A stretch of 64,000 nt of DNA from an uncultured Oscillospiraceae bacterium (GTDB lineage Bacteria; Bacillota_A; Clostridia; Oscillospirales; Acutalibacteraceae): positions 1-64,000 of the forward strand of contig CAJUTL010000012.1 of the NCBI GenBank assembly GCA_910589395.1. The letters run 5' to 3'. The position numbers were made by a program, and so were the translations under genes. The notes below the pieces were generated by a model. The model had not been told where the DNA came from. It searched no databases and saw nothing but the letters and a program-made list of their open reading frames with translations. Shown here one piece after another: positions 35,207 to 43,392 of the stretch (the stretch's first letter is position 1; the number at the start of each line of letters is the position of its first letter).

Positions 35207-36835
35207 TTATTTGAAAATCAAAGTACTGTTTAAGGGCCTGTCCTGAGGGCCACGAAGCCATTGGCCATCTACATAGAGGTTGGCAGAGCCGCCGCCGTCA
35301 AAATTGATGGCGTCCGTACAGCCGAAGCTTACCATGATCTTCGACATCTGCGCCAGGGTGGCGTAAGCGGTACAGATCACAAGACTGCCGTCCGCCTTGA
35401 TCCCAAAGCATACGCGCAGAGCTTCATAGGTGGTGATGCCGGGGTCAGTATAGCCCTCGGCCTGATAAGTGCTCAGGCCCCCGTAAACGGCTTTATCTTT
35501 TACGATCCGGGGCCCCGCACCAATGGAAATCTGAATATCCTGGCTGCCGGCGCCCTCGAAAACGCGTTCAATATCCAGAACGGCTCCCAGAGCGCAAGAA
35601 TCAAAGAAATCTCCCTCGTATTTCCGGCGGGAGCGCTGGGCCAGCACATAACCGGTTTCCGGGATCTGCACATCTGTGTCCTTGGCAATATCCAAAATGG
35701 TGCCGTCCTCTGCCAGCGTTACAGCGTCCTTGGCGGGGAAGCCAAGGCTTTTGCCCCAGGCACGGGTAAAGAGGATCCGGGTAGCGTCGGTAGCGCTGCT
35801 GGGACTTCTGTTGACGGATACGCCGTACAGCACGCTGTCGGTTTCATCTGCCTTATGCAGGGTAACGGTGTGATTGGTAGTAAAATTCTGAATGGAAAAG
35901 TGGCCGGAGGAATCTACGACCAGGGCCGATCTTGCCGGGGCGTATCGGTCCGCCACTGTCAATACCTGGCCGTCCTTTACCAGTGTGCCCAGAGGAATAT
36001 AGGAGCTCATATCAAAGAAGGCGGCGTTTACGGCAATTTTTGCTTCGGTGCGGTTTACAATGGAGGTGGGGGACTCCGCGCCGGTCACACGGTCATGCCC
36101 CATGATAAGCTGAGGAGTATAATCTGAAGAAGAGAATTCTACAGCCCGCACCGGCGTGGTAAAGACTCTTTTTCGCACCACCTTATAAGTTCCGATCTGG
36201 CAGTTTTTCAGAAAATTGGAATACATGGTGGCGGCTTCCGCTCTGGTGGCGGTATCGTTTGGCCGAAAGGTGCCTACCTTGTCGCCCACCATTACGCCCG
36301 CCTGCTGGCAAATGCGCACGCTGGAGGCTGCGAACCGGGCAATAGAACCGCTGTCAGTAAAAGCAAAGACTTCCTTTATCGCGTTCATCTGCCGCCCGGT
36401 GGCTTTGGCGAAATTAACGGTCATCACCGCCATTTCCTGGCGGGATACGGGCTTGTCGGGCCGGAAGGTCTTGTTTTCATAGCCGCTGACGATACCGGCC
36501 TCCGCCGCCCAGTTGATATAGCGGTACGCCCAGTGCTTGGGGGTCACGTCCTGAAAGCTCCCCTGAAATTCATACTGTCTGAGATCACCCTCAGACAGTG
36601 CCGCCTGCGCCAGCATCGTGGCAAAAGCGGCACGGGTCAGCTTTTTTCCGGGAGAAAATTCCGTGGCGCTGGTGCCGTGGATCACGCCTTTTTCCACCAG
36701 ATCATATACATAGCTTCGGTACCAGGCGTTTGCCGGAACGTCCTGAAAGGTAACAGCCTGAGCAGACTGGGGGCAGGCCGTGCAAACCAGTGCCGCCGCA
36801 AGAAGCGCGGATAAAAATCTTTTCTTCTTTTTCAT
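35207..36835 (-). CDS. SLH-anchored phosphodiester glycosidase-like protein
   Basis: A 542-residue surface protein. A signal peptide (KKKRFLSALLAAALVCTACP) is followed by three SLH repeats over about residues 28-205 (FQDVPANAWYRSYVYDLVEK, FQDVTPKHWAYRYINWAAE, FTDSGSIARFAASSV). The C-terminal domain (about 215-542) is of the NAGPA/phosphodiester glycosidase family, ending INFDGGGSANLYVDGQWLRG. In other bacteria this family trims phosphodiester-linked sugars in exopolysaccharide or teichoic-acid-type polymers. It is convergent with nagA; a link through released GlcNAc is speculative. Confidence 0.87.
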   Translation of the reverse strand: MKKKKRFLSALLAAALVCTACPQSAQAVTFQDVPANAWYRSYVYDLVEKGVIHGTSATEFSPGKKLTRAAFATMLAQAALSEGDLRQYEFQGSFQDVTPKHWAYRYINWAAEAGIVSGYENKTFRPDKPVSRQEMAVMTVNFAKATGRQMNAIKEVFAFTDSGSIARFAASSVRICQQAGVMVGDKVGTFRPNDTATRAEAATMYSNFLKNCQIGTYKVVRKRVFTTPVRAVEFSSSDYTPQLIMGHDRVTGAESPTSIVNRTEAKIAVNAAFFDMSSYIPLGTLVKDGQVLTVADRYAPARSALVVDSSGHFSIQNFTTNHTVTLHKADETDSVLYGVSVNRSPSSATDATRILFTRAWGKSLGFPAKDAVTLAEDGTILDIAKDTDVQIPETGYVLAQRSRRKYEGDFFDSCALGAVLDIERVFEGAGSQDIQISIGAGPRIVKDKAVYGGLSTYQAEGYTDPGITTYEALRVCFGIKADGSLVICTAYATLAQMSKIMVSFGCTDAINFDGGGSANLYVDGQWLRGPQDRPLNSTLIFK

Positions 36836-36891
36836 GAAATCATGTTCCTCCGTTTTTAGCTCCCCTTGTCAAGCGAAGCTGTACTTTACAT

Positions 36892-36920
36892 AATATAGCA
36901 TCTTTTTCGGGAAAAGTCTA
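36892..36920 (-). promoter_or_regulatory. Probable promoter of the SLH/glycosidase gene
   Basis: TAGACT (36915-36920) and TATATT (36892-36897) on the minus strand with a 17-base spacer. Confidence 0.45.
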
Positions 36921-36979
36921 CAAAAAGGGAAAAATTTGGAAGGCAGAAGGCAAAATGAAACAAGCTTTTCAGAACAGTA

Positions 36980-37008
36980 TTGCATTTTCCGGCTTTTTAC
37001 TGTAATAT
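36980..37008 (+). promoter_or_regulatory. Promoter of the zinc-ribbon membrane pair
   Basis: TTGCAT (36980-36985) and TAATAT (37003-37008) with a 17-base spacer; GGAGGG precedes the gene at 37051. Confidence 0.55.
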
Positions 37009-37050
37009 ATATATAGCGATACAAAGATTATTTTTGTTGGAGGGTATTTT

Positions 37051-38115
37051 ATGATTTGTCCCAAGTGCGGAAGGCCGATCCCTGATGGCTCTGCGTGTTC
37101 CTGCACTTATGTGACTCCGGCCTTTTCCAACAATCCTGCGGTGAACGCGCTCAAGGCCAGCGGGGCGTCTCCCTTGTTTCTTTCTGCGGTGATCCTGTAC
37201 ACTCTTACGCCGCTCCTGTCGGTTGTGACTGCCCTGACCGGCGGAGGGGTGAGCCTGGTGAAGACGATTACTGAGTCTGCGGCCCAATCCGATCCGAATC
37301 TCTATTTTCAGCAGAGGGGGGCAGACGCTTCCTTAAGCGCTTTATTTGGAGTCACTGTTGTTTTTTCCATACCGTCCATTGTTTTCCTGATTGGTATGTG
37401 GATGCATTATGCCGCCTGCCGAAACCGGAAAACGGGGAATCTTTCCACAGCCGGGCTTACGGTGTGTAAGGTGATGGAAATAATTCAGCTTGTATTCGAA
37501 TGTATAGTGTTTGCCATTTATGTGATTTTCATAATTGCGGCCATGTTTCTTTCCGCCGGAGCCTCCCAAGGGGTTTTCTTCAACGGCCAGCCAGCGCCTT
37601 CCATGGATCATGGGTCGGTCACAGCCCTTGTGGTGGTGATGTTTGTGGTTCTTTTGATTTTTATTATCGCCTTTTTTTCTCTGCCGGTTCTTTTCAGCAT
37701 ATGTGTAATCAAGGTCATCAACCGCATGAAGGCCACCGCCAGCTTCGGTGTTCCGGATAACCGGATCCCCATGTATCTCATTGTGATGCTCTATCTTATC
37801 GGCGGATTTATGGCACTGTACAGCCTGATGGGCATGTTGCTGTCCCTGACTTTGGGATTGTCTCTGCTGACAGGTGCGGCGGCGGAAATTTTGATTGCCG
37901 TCTGCCTTGGAAAATATCGAAAGCATATGACGGTTTTGATGTATCTGCCGGTGCAGCCGCTCTATGCGCCCCAATCGGTAATGCCGGCGCAGGGGTATCC
38001 CATGCAGCAGGCTGTGATCCAGCCGTCGGCTGTTCCTGTGGAGAATCACACCCCCGCAGGCTTTCCTGTTCCTATGGTAACTTCGGCTTCTCCTGAGGAA
38101 AAGCCGGAAGAATAA
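37051..38115 (+). CDS. Zinc-ribbon multi-pass membrane protein (paralogue A)
   Basis: A 354-residue protein. It starts with a zinc ribbon (CPKCGRPIPDGSACSC). A short linker (TPAFSNNPAVNALKASG) is followed by about seven hydrophobic helices and a Pro/Gln-rich cytosolic tail (LPVQPLYAPQSVMPAQG). I do not recognise a family with known function; zinc-ribbon membrane proteins often tie membrane and cytosolic partners together. It is a tandem paralogue of the next gene and both end in EEKPEE. Confidence 0.7.
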   Translation: MICPKCGRPIPDGSACSCTYVTPAFSNNPAVNALKASGASPLFLSAVILYTLTPLLSVVTALTGGGVSLVKTITESAAQSDPNLYFQQRGADASLSALFGVTVVFSIPSIVFLIGMWMHYAACRNRKTGNLSTAGLTVCKVMEIIQLVFECIVFAIYVIFIIAAMFLSAGASQGVFFNGQPAPSMDHGSVTALVVVMFVVLLIFIIAFFSLPVLFSICVIKVINRMKATASFGVPDNRIPMYLIVMLYLIGGFMALYSLMGMLLSLTLGLSLLTGAAAEILIAVCLGKYRKHMTVLMYLPVQPLYAPQSVMPAQGYPMQQAVIQPSAVPVENHTPAGFPVPMVTSASPEEKPEE

Positions 38116-38149
38116 GAAAAACTCAATTTTTTTGCGAGGTGTATTATTT

Positions 38150-39238
38150 ATGCAGTGTCCCAAATGCGGTCGGGAAATTCCCTACGGCACGGTGTGTTCT
38201 TGCTCTGCAAACACGCCGCTGTCCAGCAATCCTGCGGTGAATGTTCTCAAGACCATCGGTTCTTCCCCGCTGTTTCTCACAGCGGCGGTTCTCTATTCTG
38301 TCGCTACTCTGATCTCGGTTTTCACCAGTATCATGGGGAATAGCGGCATTTCTGACTATCTGCTGTATGCGCTTTATAATGCGGATATCGACTATTCCGT
38401 GCTGTATCCTATGGTGAGCGCACTAAACGGCGCCTCTGTAGGCATGACGCTGCTGTTCTCTGTTCCCACCATTCTGATTGCGGTGGGCATGTGGCTTTTT
38501 TTTGCCACCTGCCGGGACAGAAGAACCGGAAATATTTCCACAACGGGCCTCACGATCTGCAAGGTGATCTCCATTATTTTTCTGGTGTGCTTTTGCATTT
38601 TGGCCGCTTTGATCCTGTTTGCCTTGATCATGGTGCTGGTAGGCGGCAACGCTTATTTTTCCTACAGCTATGATCTTTACGGCTACGGCTATGATTCCGG
38701 TTACGCCGCCGGTGTAACGGCGGGAGTGGTGTTTGTGTTCCTCCTTTGCCTGGCGGTTCTGGTGCTCTGTATTCTGTATTATGTGAGCGTGATCAGAACC
38801 ATCGGCAGGATCAAGGCCTGTGCCTCTACCGGTATGCCTGAGAACAGGATTTCCCGGTTTTTAATCGCTATGCTGTACATTGTAGGCGTTTGTTCCGGCA
38901 TTTCCGGATTGATCTCGCTGTTCAGCGCACCCATGAGCGGCCTTTCCACCCTGGCCTCCGCTGTCTGCTCTATCCTGATCGCGGTTTGCCTGGGCCGTCA
39001 GCGCCAGCAGATGACTATTCTAATGTACCCCCCGATTCAGCCTGCTTATGTACCGGTGCAGCCCATTCAGGAGGCAGTACCCGGCGAGTATGCCCAGCCG
39101 GCGGCTCCCGTTGCTCCTGTTGTTCCAGAGCAGCCTGCCGTAACAGTGCAGGAGCCCGCTCCCGCAGTACAGGAACAGCCCGCTGTGGAAACTCCCGCCC
39201 CGGCGGAACAGGCTTCCGAAGAAAAGCCTGAGGAATGA
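38150..39238 (+). CDS. Zinc-ribbon multi-pass membrane protein (paralogue B)
   Basis: A 362-residue paralogue of the preceding protein with the same order: zinc ribbon (CPKCGREIPYGTVCSC), linker (LSSNPAVNVLKTIGSSPLFL), helices, then a Pro/Ala/Val-rich tail. Shared strings such as NPAVN, SPLFL, NRISRFLIAMLY-like and EEKPEE show tandem duplication. ATG at 38150 has a GCGAGGTG site; the longer frame from 38132 is less likely. It is the last host gene before the island. Confidence 0.7.
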   Translation: MQCPKCGREIPYGTVCSCSANTPLSSNPAVNVLKTIGSSPLFLTAAVLYSVATLISVFTSIMGNSGISDYLLYALYNADIDYSVLYPMVSALNGASVGMTLLFSVPTILIAVGMWLFFATCRDRRTGNISTTGLTICKVISIIFLVCFCILAALILFALIMVLVGGNAYFSYSYDLYGYGYDSGYAAGVTAGVVFVFLLCLAVLVLCILYYVSVIRTIGRIKACASTGMPENRISRFLIAMLYIVGVCSGISGLISLFSAPMSGLSTLASAVCSILIAVCLGRQRQQMTILMYPPIQPAYVPVQPIQEAVPGEYAQPAAPVAPVVPEQPAVTVQEPAPAVQEQPAVETPAPAEQASEEKPEE

Positions 39239-39272
39239 TTTCTCCTCTTTGGGGATAAAAAAGGATAGCATG

Positions 39273-39318
39273 AAAAAAGGACGCCCCGTGCCAATGGGCG
39301 GTGGCCGTAAAACAGTAT
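39273..39318 (-). repeat. Left inverted terminal repeat of the island
   Basis: Read on the minus strand it begins ACTGTTTTACGGCCACC and ends GGGGCGTCCTTTTTT. The copy at 55777-55823 in opposite orientation matches at most positions, with small gaps in the centre. A hairpin plus T-run inside may also act as terminator for the recombinase gene. Confidence 0.65.
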
Positions 39319-39368
39319 TAAGCAAAAGCCTGAAAACCTTGTATTTTCAAGGGGCGGCGTGACTCCGG

Positions 39369-41087
39369 TCACGCCGTTTCCCCTTTCATCAGTTCATCCA
39401 GAGGGATAAAGCCCATGCCGTCGTACTTGATGTGGATGCTCTGGCGGCGCTTACCGCTGGACTTGTCCGGTGCCTCCACATAGATGGCCTGCACCAGCTC
39501 CCGGAGGGCATACGGGTCAAGCGTTTCGATGCCTACATACTTGTGCGCTTTCTGGATGAACTTTTCAATATTTTCGTTCTGCTGCTCCTGCGCCTCAATC
39601 TCCTGCCGCAGGGTGATGACCTCGGCCTCTAACTGCTTCTGCTCCGCTTCGTAGTTCTGGCTCAGCATATCAAACCGGTCATCACTCAAGCGTCCGCTGG
39701 CGTTGTCCTCGTAGATTTTGACGAACAGTCGCTTCAACTCGCTGATCCGCTTCTCGTCCCGGTCAAGCTGCTTTCTGCTGGCCTGAATCTTTCCGGCACT
39801 CTCCACCCGCATCTGCTGTTCCATCACGGTTCGGAAGTAGTCCTCATGCCGGAGGATATACCCCATCACCAGCTGCATATGCTTCAAGACCAACTGCTCC
39901 AAAACCTTGACCCGGATGAAATGTCCGCCGCATTTCTCCCTGTGCTTCTTGTGCAGGGAACAGTCGAAGAAATCTTGGGCGAAATCCCCATTGTTGGAAG
40001 AACCGTACTGCATCTTGGAACCGCAGTCTGCACAGTAGACCAGCCCGGAGAAGATACTGCTCCTGCCGGTGCGGGTCATGCGGTGGCGCTGCTGGCGGAT
40101 GGCCTGGACTTTCTCAAACACATCGTCCTCGATGATGCGCTCATGGGTGTCGGGGAAAACCGCCTGCTTCTCGATTGGCGTCTCACGCTGCTTCTTGTCC
40201 CAAATGGAGTTGGTGTAGGTCTTGAAGTTCACCGTACAGCCTGTGTACTCCCGGCGTTCCAGAATTTTGACAACAGAACTGTCCTGCCAGCCATAGGGGT
40301 TCTCTGGGACAGGGTTCGGGGTACTGCGCCCCTGCTGTTTCTTGTAGGCGGTGGGCGTCAGCACCTTGTCCGCCCGAAGCTGATTGGCGATCTGCTGCGG
40401 CCCCCGCCCTTCCATGCACATCTGGAAAATGCGCCGTACCACCTGGGCGGCCTCTGGGTCGATCAGCCAGTGGCGGGGGTTCTCCGGGTCTTTCACATAG
40501 CCGTAGGGGACATTGACTGTCAGCGGTACGCCGCGCTCACCTTTCGCCTTTTGAACCGCCCGGATTTTACGGCTGGTATCCCGGCAATAAAATTCGTTAA
40601 ACCAGTTCTTGATGCCCGCAAAATCATTGTTAATACTGTTCTGGTCGGCGGTGTCGAAGTTATCGTTGATGGCGATGAACCGGACGCCGTTCTGCGGAAA
40701 GGTGAAGTTGGTGTAAAGCCCGGTCAGCGCGGAGTTTCTGCCCAGACGACTGAGGTCTTTTGTAATACAGACCGCCACATGGCCCGCCTCGATCTCTGCC
40801 AGCATCGCCTGAAAGCCGGGGCGGTCATAGTTTACGCCGCTGTAGCCGTCATCAATGAAAAACTTCGGATTGCCGAAATGGTGATCCTTGCAGTAGCTGA
40901 GCAAAATAGCCTTCTGATTCTCAATGGACAGGGACTCCCCAGCCCGCTCATCCTCCTGCGACAGGCGGCAGTAGAGGGCTGTGATCTTATTTGTTGCTCC
41001 TGACGTTTCTGTCTCCTCCTTTATCGGAGCAACTGTCAGTACAGGATTGGTTGACTCTATTTTAGCATGACTCGCTGTATTTGTCAC
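39369..41087 (-). CDS. Large serine recombinase (TnpX-like)
   Basis: A 572-residue site-specific recombinase. The resolvase domain starts near residue 36; the catalytic Ser is in ALYCRLSQEDE (Ser43), followed by IDDGYSGVNYDRPGFQ and DLSRLGRN. The Recombinase domain (VNVPYGYVKDPENPR) and the zinc ribbon (YCADCGSKM ... HREKCGGHFI) follow, then a long coiled coil. These enzymes excise and integrate transposons and mobile elements of the Tn4451/Tn5397 type. The GTG start overlaps the TnpW-like stop codon (GTGA). A hairpin overlaps the stop codon. Confidence 0.92.
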   Translation of the reverse strand: MTNTASHAKIESTNPVLTVAPIKEETETSGATNKITALYCRLSQEDERAGESLSIENQKAILLSYCKDHHFGNPKFFIDDGYSGVNYDRPGFQAMLAEIEAGHVAVCITKDLSRLGRNSALTGLYTNFTFPQNGVRFIAINDNFDTADQNSINNDFAGIKNWFNEFYCRDTSRKIRAVQKAKGERGVPLTVNVPYGYVKDPENPRHWLIDPEAAQVVRRIFQMCMEGRGPQQIANQLRADKVLTPTAYKKQQGRSTPNPVPENPYGWQDSSVVKILERREYTGCTVNFKTYTNSIWDKKQRETPIEKQAVFPDTHERIIEDDVFEKVQAIRQQRHRMTRTGRSSIFSGLVYCADCGSKMQYGSSNNGDFAQDFFDCSLHKKHREKCGGHFIRVKVLEQLVLKHMQLVMGYILRHEDYFRTVMEQQMRVESAGKIQASRKQLDRDEKRISELKRLFVKIYEDNASGRLSDDRFDMLSQNYEAEQKQLEAEVITLRQEIEAQEQQNENIEKFIQKAHKYVGIETLDPYALRELVQAIYVEAPDKSSGKRRQSIHIKYDGMGFIPLDELMKGETA

Positions 41088-41323
41088 CGGCCCACCTCCA
41101 TTGTTTCCGCAAAATTTTTGGCGGCGATGCGCTCCAGTCTGCGAACGAAGTTCTCCGTCCCCTCATAGCTGCCCGTGATGGTGTAGACAGTGCCGCCAAT
41201 CTCCTCCGTGACCGTCAGTTCCGGTATCCAGTAAGCGGACAGGTTCCGAACATGGATGCGCCCCGCTTCGTCAAAACGAAACCGATATTCGGCGGCTTCA
41301 ATCGCCGTGTTTTTCTCACTCAT
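41084..41323 (-). CDS. TnpW-like transposon protein
   Basis: A 79-residue protein lying between the relaxase and the large recombinase. Its C-terminal half, IGGTVYTITGSYEGTENFVRRLERIAA, resembles the TnpW-like small proteins found next to TnpX-type recombinases. Function is unknown; the position and the 4-base overlap with the recombinase start suggest co-expression. Confidence 0.5.
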   Translation of the reverse strand: MSEKNTAIEAAEYRFRFDEAGRIHVRNLSAYWIPELTVTEEIGGTVYTITGSYEGTENFVRRLERIAAKNFAETMEVGR

Positions 41324-41348
41324 AAAATTTTCACTCCTCTCTCAGAAG

Positions 41349-42818
41349 TCAATGCTCGACTTCCTGTTTTCTTTGCTGCTGGCGCTGTTGGTCATGAAGA
41401 ACAGAATCCACCTTGAATTGAATATCCCGCAGTTTTTTCAAATCGGCATAGACAGGTTTCAGTTCAGCGGTTTCGGCAGCGTACTGTTCCATGAGCATTT
41501 CCAGTTCCGTCTGCCACTGCTTCGAGGTCAGCTTTTTGCCGGGAAGGCCAGCGTTGTCCAGCTTGCGCTTCACCGCGTAAAACTGCCTGATCTCGCTGTC
41601 ATGCTCGGCCTTGTATTTTTCCTGCTTCTTTCCAAATCCGCCTTTGGCAGGGATGGCGTCAACGATGGGCTTCAAGCGGGTGTAGTCCTCTGCCAGACGG
41701 ATCAGGTCTTTCAGCTTTTTCATCTGTGCGGCTTTTGCCTTGGTGGAATCATTCAGATCAAACACCTTGCTGTTCATAGCGGACACAAACTCATGCAGTT
41801 GGTCGATTGTGAAAATGCCCTTGGATTCCAGAAACGCAAAGTCCTCGGTGTACCGCTTCAGGTTGCCGACCTTCGCTTTTTGCGAGTAAGCCCCAGCGTT
41901 GCGGACGGAATAGTAGGAAGACAGGGCCTGCGCCAAATCCGGCGATTGCTCCGCAACCAATTTCTCTTTTACTTCCGTCAGCCACTTCATCAATCCAGTG
42001 ATTTTTTGCTTGATGTTGCGGAGCATACTGTTGGTGGCTTTGATCCAGCGATTGAGGTCGCCCTTGTCGGTGCGGATGCCTCTTGCCTCCATCTGCCGGA
42101 CAGCGGGTCCCTCATGAACAGTGGGTAGTTGCTCGATTCCCTGGCGCTCATAGTTGCGGTGGTCGATGCGGCAGGACAGCCCTTTTTCTTCAAAACGGGA
42201 ATTGCACAAATCTGCCCATGCCTTTCGCCATTCCTCCAATGTTTCCGGTCTGCCCCAATTCGTGGTGGGGACGGCGTTGAACACATAGTTGCCAGCCTCG
42301 TCCCGAATGCGGTTTCCATCCTCGTCCAGCACATAGACACGGTGCTGTTTGGCGTCCCATTTCCCGTTTTCTTTCAGAGGGCGGATAGGACACATCACAT
42401 GAAAATGGGGATTGGCAATACCGCCGTCCTCTTTGTCCGGCTGATGGACAGAGAAGTCGCAGATCATGCCTCGGCTGACAAACTGCTCCAATAAAAATTG
42501 CCTTGCGAGGGCGATGTTCTCCTCCAAGGAAAACTCGTTCTGCAAGGCGACGTCAAAGCTATATGCCAACTGTGCCTGAGGATGTAGTTCCGCTTTCTCT
42601 ACGGCGTTCCAAAGTGTCTGGCGGTCTGCATATTCCGGCGGAGCATGAGGCGGCAATAGGATTTCAGAATGAGATACGCCGCCCTTGCGGGTGTAGTCGC
42701 TGGCCTCACCGTAATACTCGCTGAACAGCTTCTCTCCAGAACGGTAGGCAGCGGAGGCGATGGCGGACTGTCCCGCGCTCCGCTTGATCTGTGTTGCGTG
42801 GAAATGGTAAAGAGCGAT
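41349..42818 (-). CDS. mobL: MobA/MobL relaxase with non-standard ATC start
   Basis: A 489-residue MobA/MobL (MobQ-type) relaxase if translation starts at an ATC codon at 42818. From there the protein reads ALYHFHATQIKRSAGQSAIA, with the presumed nicking Tyr at residue 25 (SAAYRSG), then the metal site NPHFHVMCPIRP and a Gln/Lys-rich C terminus. A good GGAGG site lies 9 bases before the ATC. The first normal start codon is TTG at 42656, which would lose 54 residues and the Tyr. The expected ATG seems changed to ATC. It may be weakly expressed, or inactive. Confidence 0.75.
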   Translation of the reverse strand: MALYHFHATQIKRSAGQSAIASAAYRSGEKLFSEYYGEASDYTRKGGVSHSEILLPPHAPPEYADRQTLWNAVEKAELHPQAQLAYSFDVALQNEFSLEENIALARQFLLEQFVSRGMICDFSVHQPDKEDGGIANPHFHVMCPIRPLKENGKWDAKQHRVYVLDEDGNRIRDEAGNYVFNAVPTTNWGRPETLEEWRKAWADLCNSRFEEKGLSCRIDHRNYERQGIEQLPTVHEGPAVRQMEARGIRTDKGDLNRWIKATNSMLRNIKQKITGLMKWLTEVKEKLVAEQSPDLAQALSSYYSVRNAGAYSQKAKVGNLKRYTEDFAFLESKGIFTIDQLHEFVSAMNSKVFDLNDSTKAKAAQMKKLKDLIRLAEDYTRLKPIVDAIPAKGGFGKKQEKYKAEHDSEIRQFYAVKRKLDNAGLPGKKLTSKQWQTELEMLMEQYAAETAELKPVYADLKKLRDIQFKVDSVLHDQQRQQQRKQEVEH

Positions 42819-42820
42819 AG

Positions 42821-43141
42821 TCAGTCACCTCCCAATTGCTCGGCAGCGTTGTGCGCATTGACCGCCTCCATCACCATGCCTTTGACCTCCGGCATGGAGA
42901 AAATGCGCTCTACAAGAGTGAAGAACTCGACTTCGCCCAACACCTTCACCAACGGGGACACGCTCTCGACAGCCGCGCCGCGGGTGATCAGGCGATGCGC
43001 CCTCGCGGTGCGTTCTCTCTTTTTGTAATACTGCTCCCGGTTGCAAAGGCGCTGGTATTTGTGCTGTTCTCTCATGAGCTGTTGCTCAGCTCCGGCCTTC
43101 TCGATCTCCAGTTTTTTGAGTTTCGTACTTGGTTCATACAT
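42821..43141 (-). CDS. DUF3847 family protein
   Basis: A 106-residue, basic, helical protein. The sequence KLKKLEIEKAGAEQQLMREQHK and the later ITRGAAVESV and LGEVEFFTLVERIFSMPEV match DUF3847, a family that often precedes MobA/MobL relaxase genes. A role as relaxosome accessory protein is inferred from position. The stop codon TGA is 2 bases before the relaxase start. Confidence 0.7.
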   Translation of the reverse strand: MYEPSTKLKKLEIEKAGAEQQLMREQHKYQRLCNREQYYKKRERTARAHRLITRGAAVESVSPLVKVLGEVEFFTLVERIFSMPEVKGMVMEAVNAHNAAEQLGGD

Positions 43142-43251
43142 TCAAATGACCTCCTTCCAGTTTCGATTCGGATATGAAAAACCGCCTGTCAGTTCGACAA
43201 GCGGTTATGTTGCACGTATGTAATTTCAATGGGGATAGCCGCAAAGCGGCG

Positions 43252-43376
43252 CAAGGGGCGGACAGCCCCTTGTTTGGAGCGCCAGCGACGGAAAACGGCC
43301 CTGACTTTCGGAAGTCAGGGTCGTTCAGCCTCGCAGAGCGCACATACGGGGAACACCCCGTATAGAAGTGCGCCAT
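43252..43376. other. Candidate origin of transfer (oriT)
   Basis: Three hairpins in series: CAAGGGGC/GCCCCTTG (43252-43272), CCCTGACTT/AAGTCAGGG (43299-43320) and ATACGGGG/CCCCGTAT (43344-43363). The last is followed at once by AGAAGTGCGCC (43364-43374), like the RSF1010-type nic region AAGTGCGCC behind an inverted repeat. It lies directly upstream of the DUF3847-relaxase genes. Confidence 0.65.
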
Positions 43377-43392
43377 TTGGAATTTTCAATAG

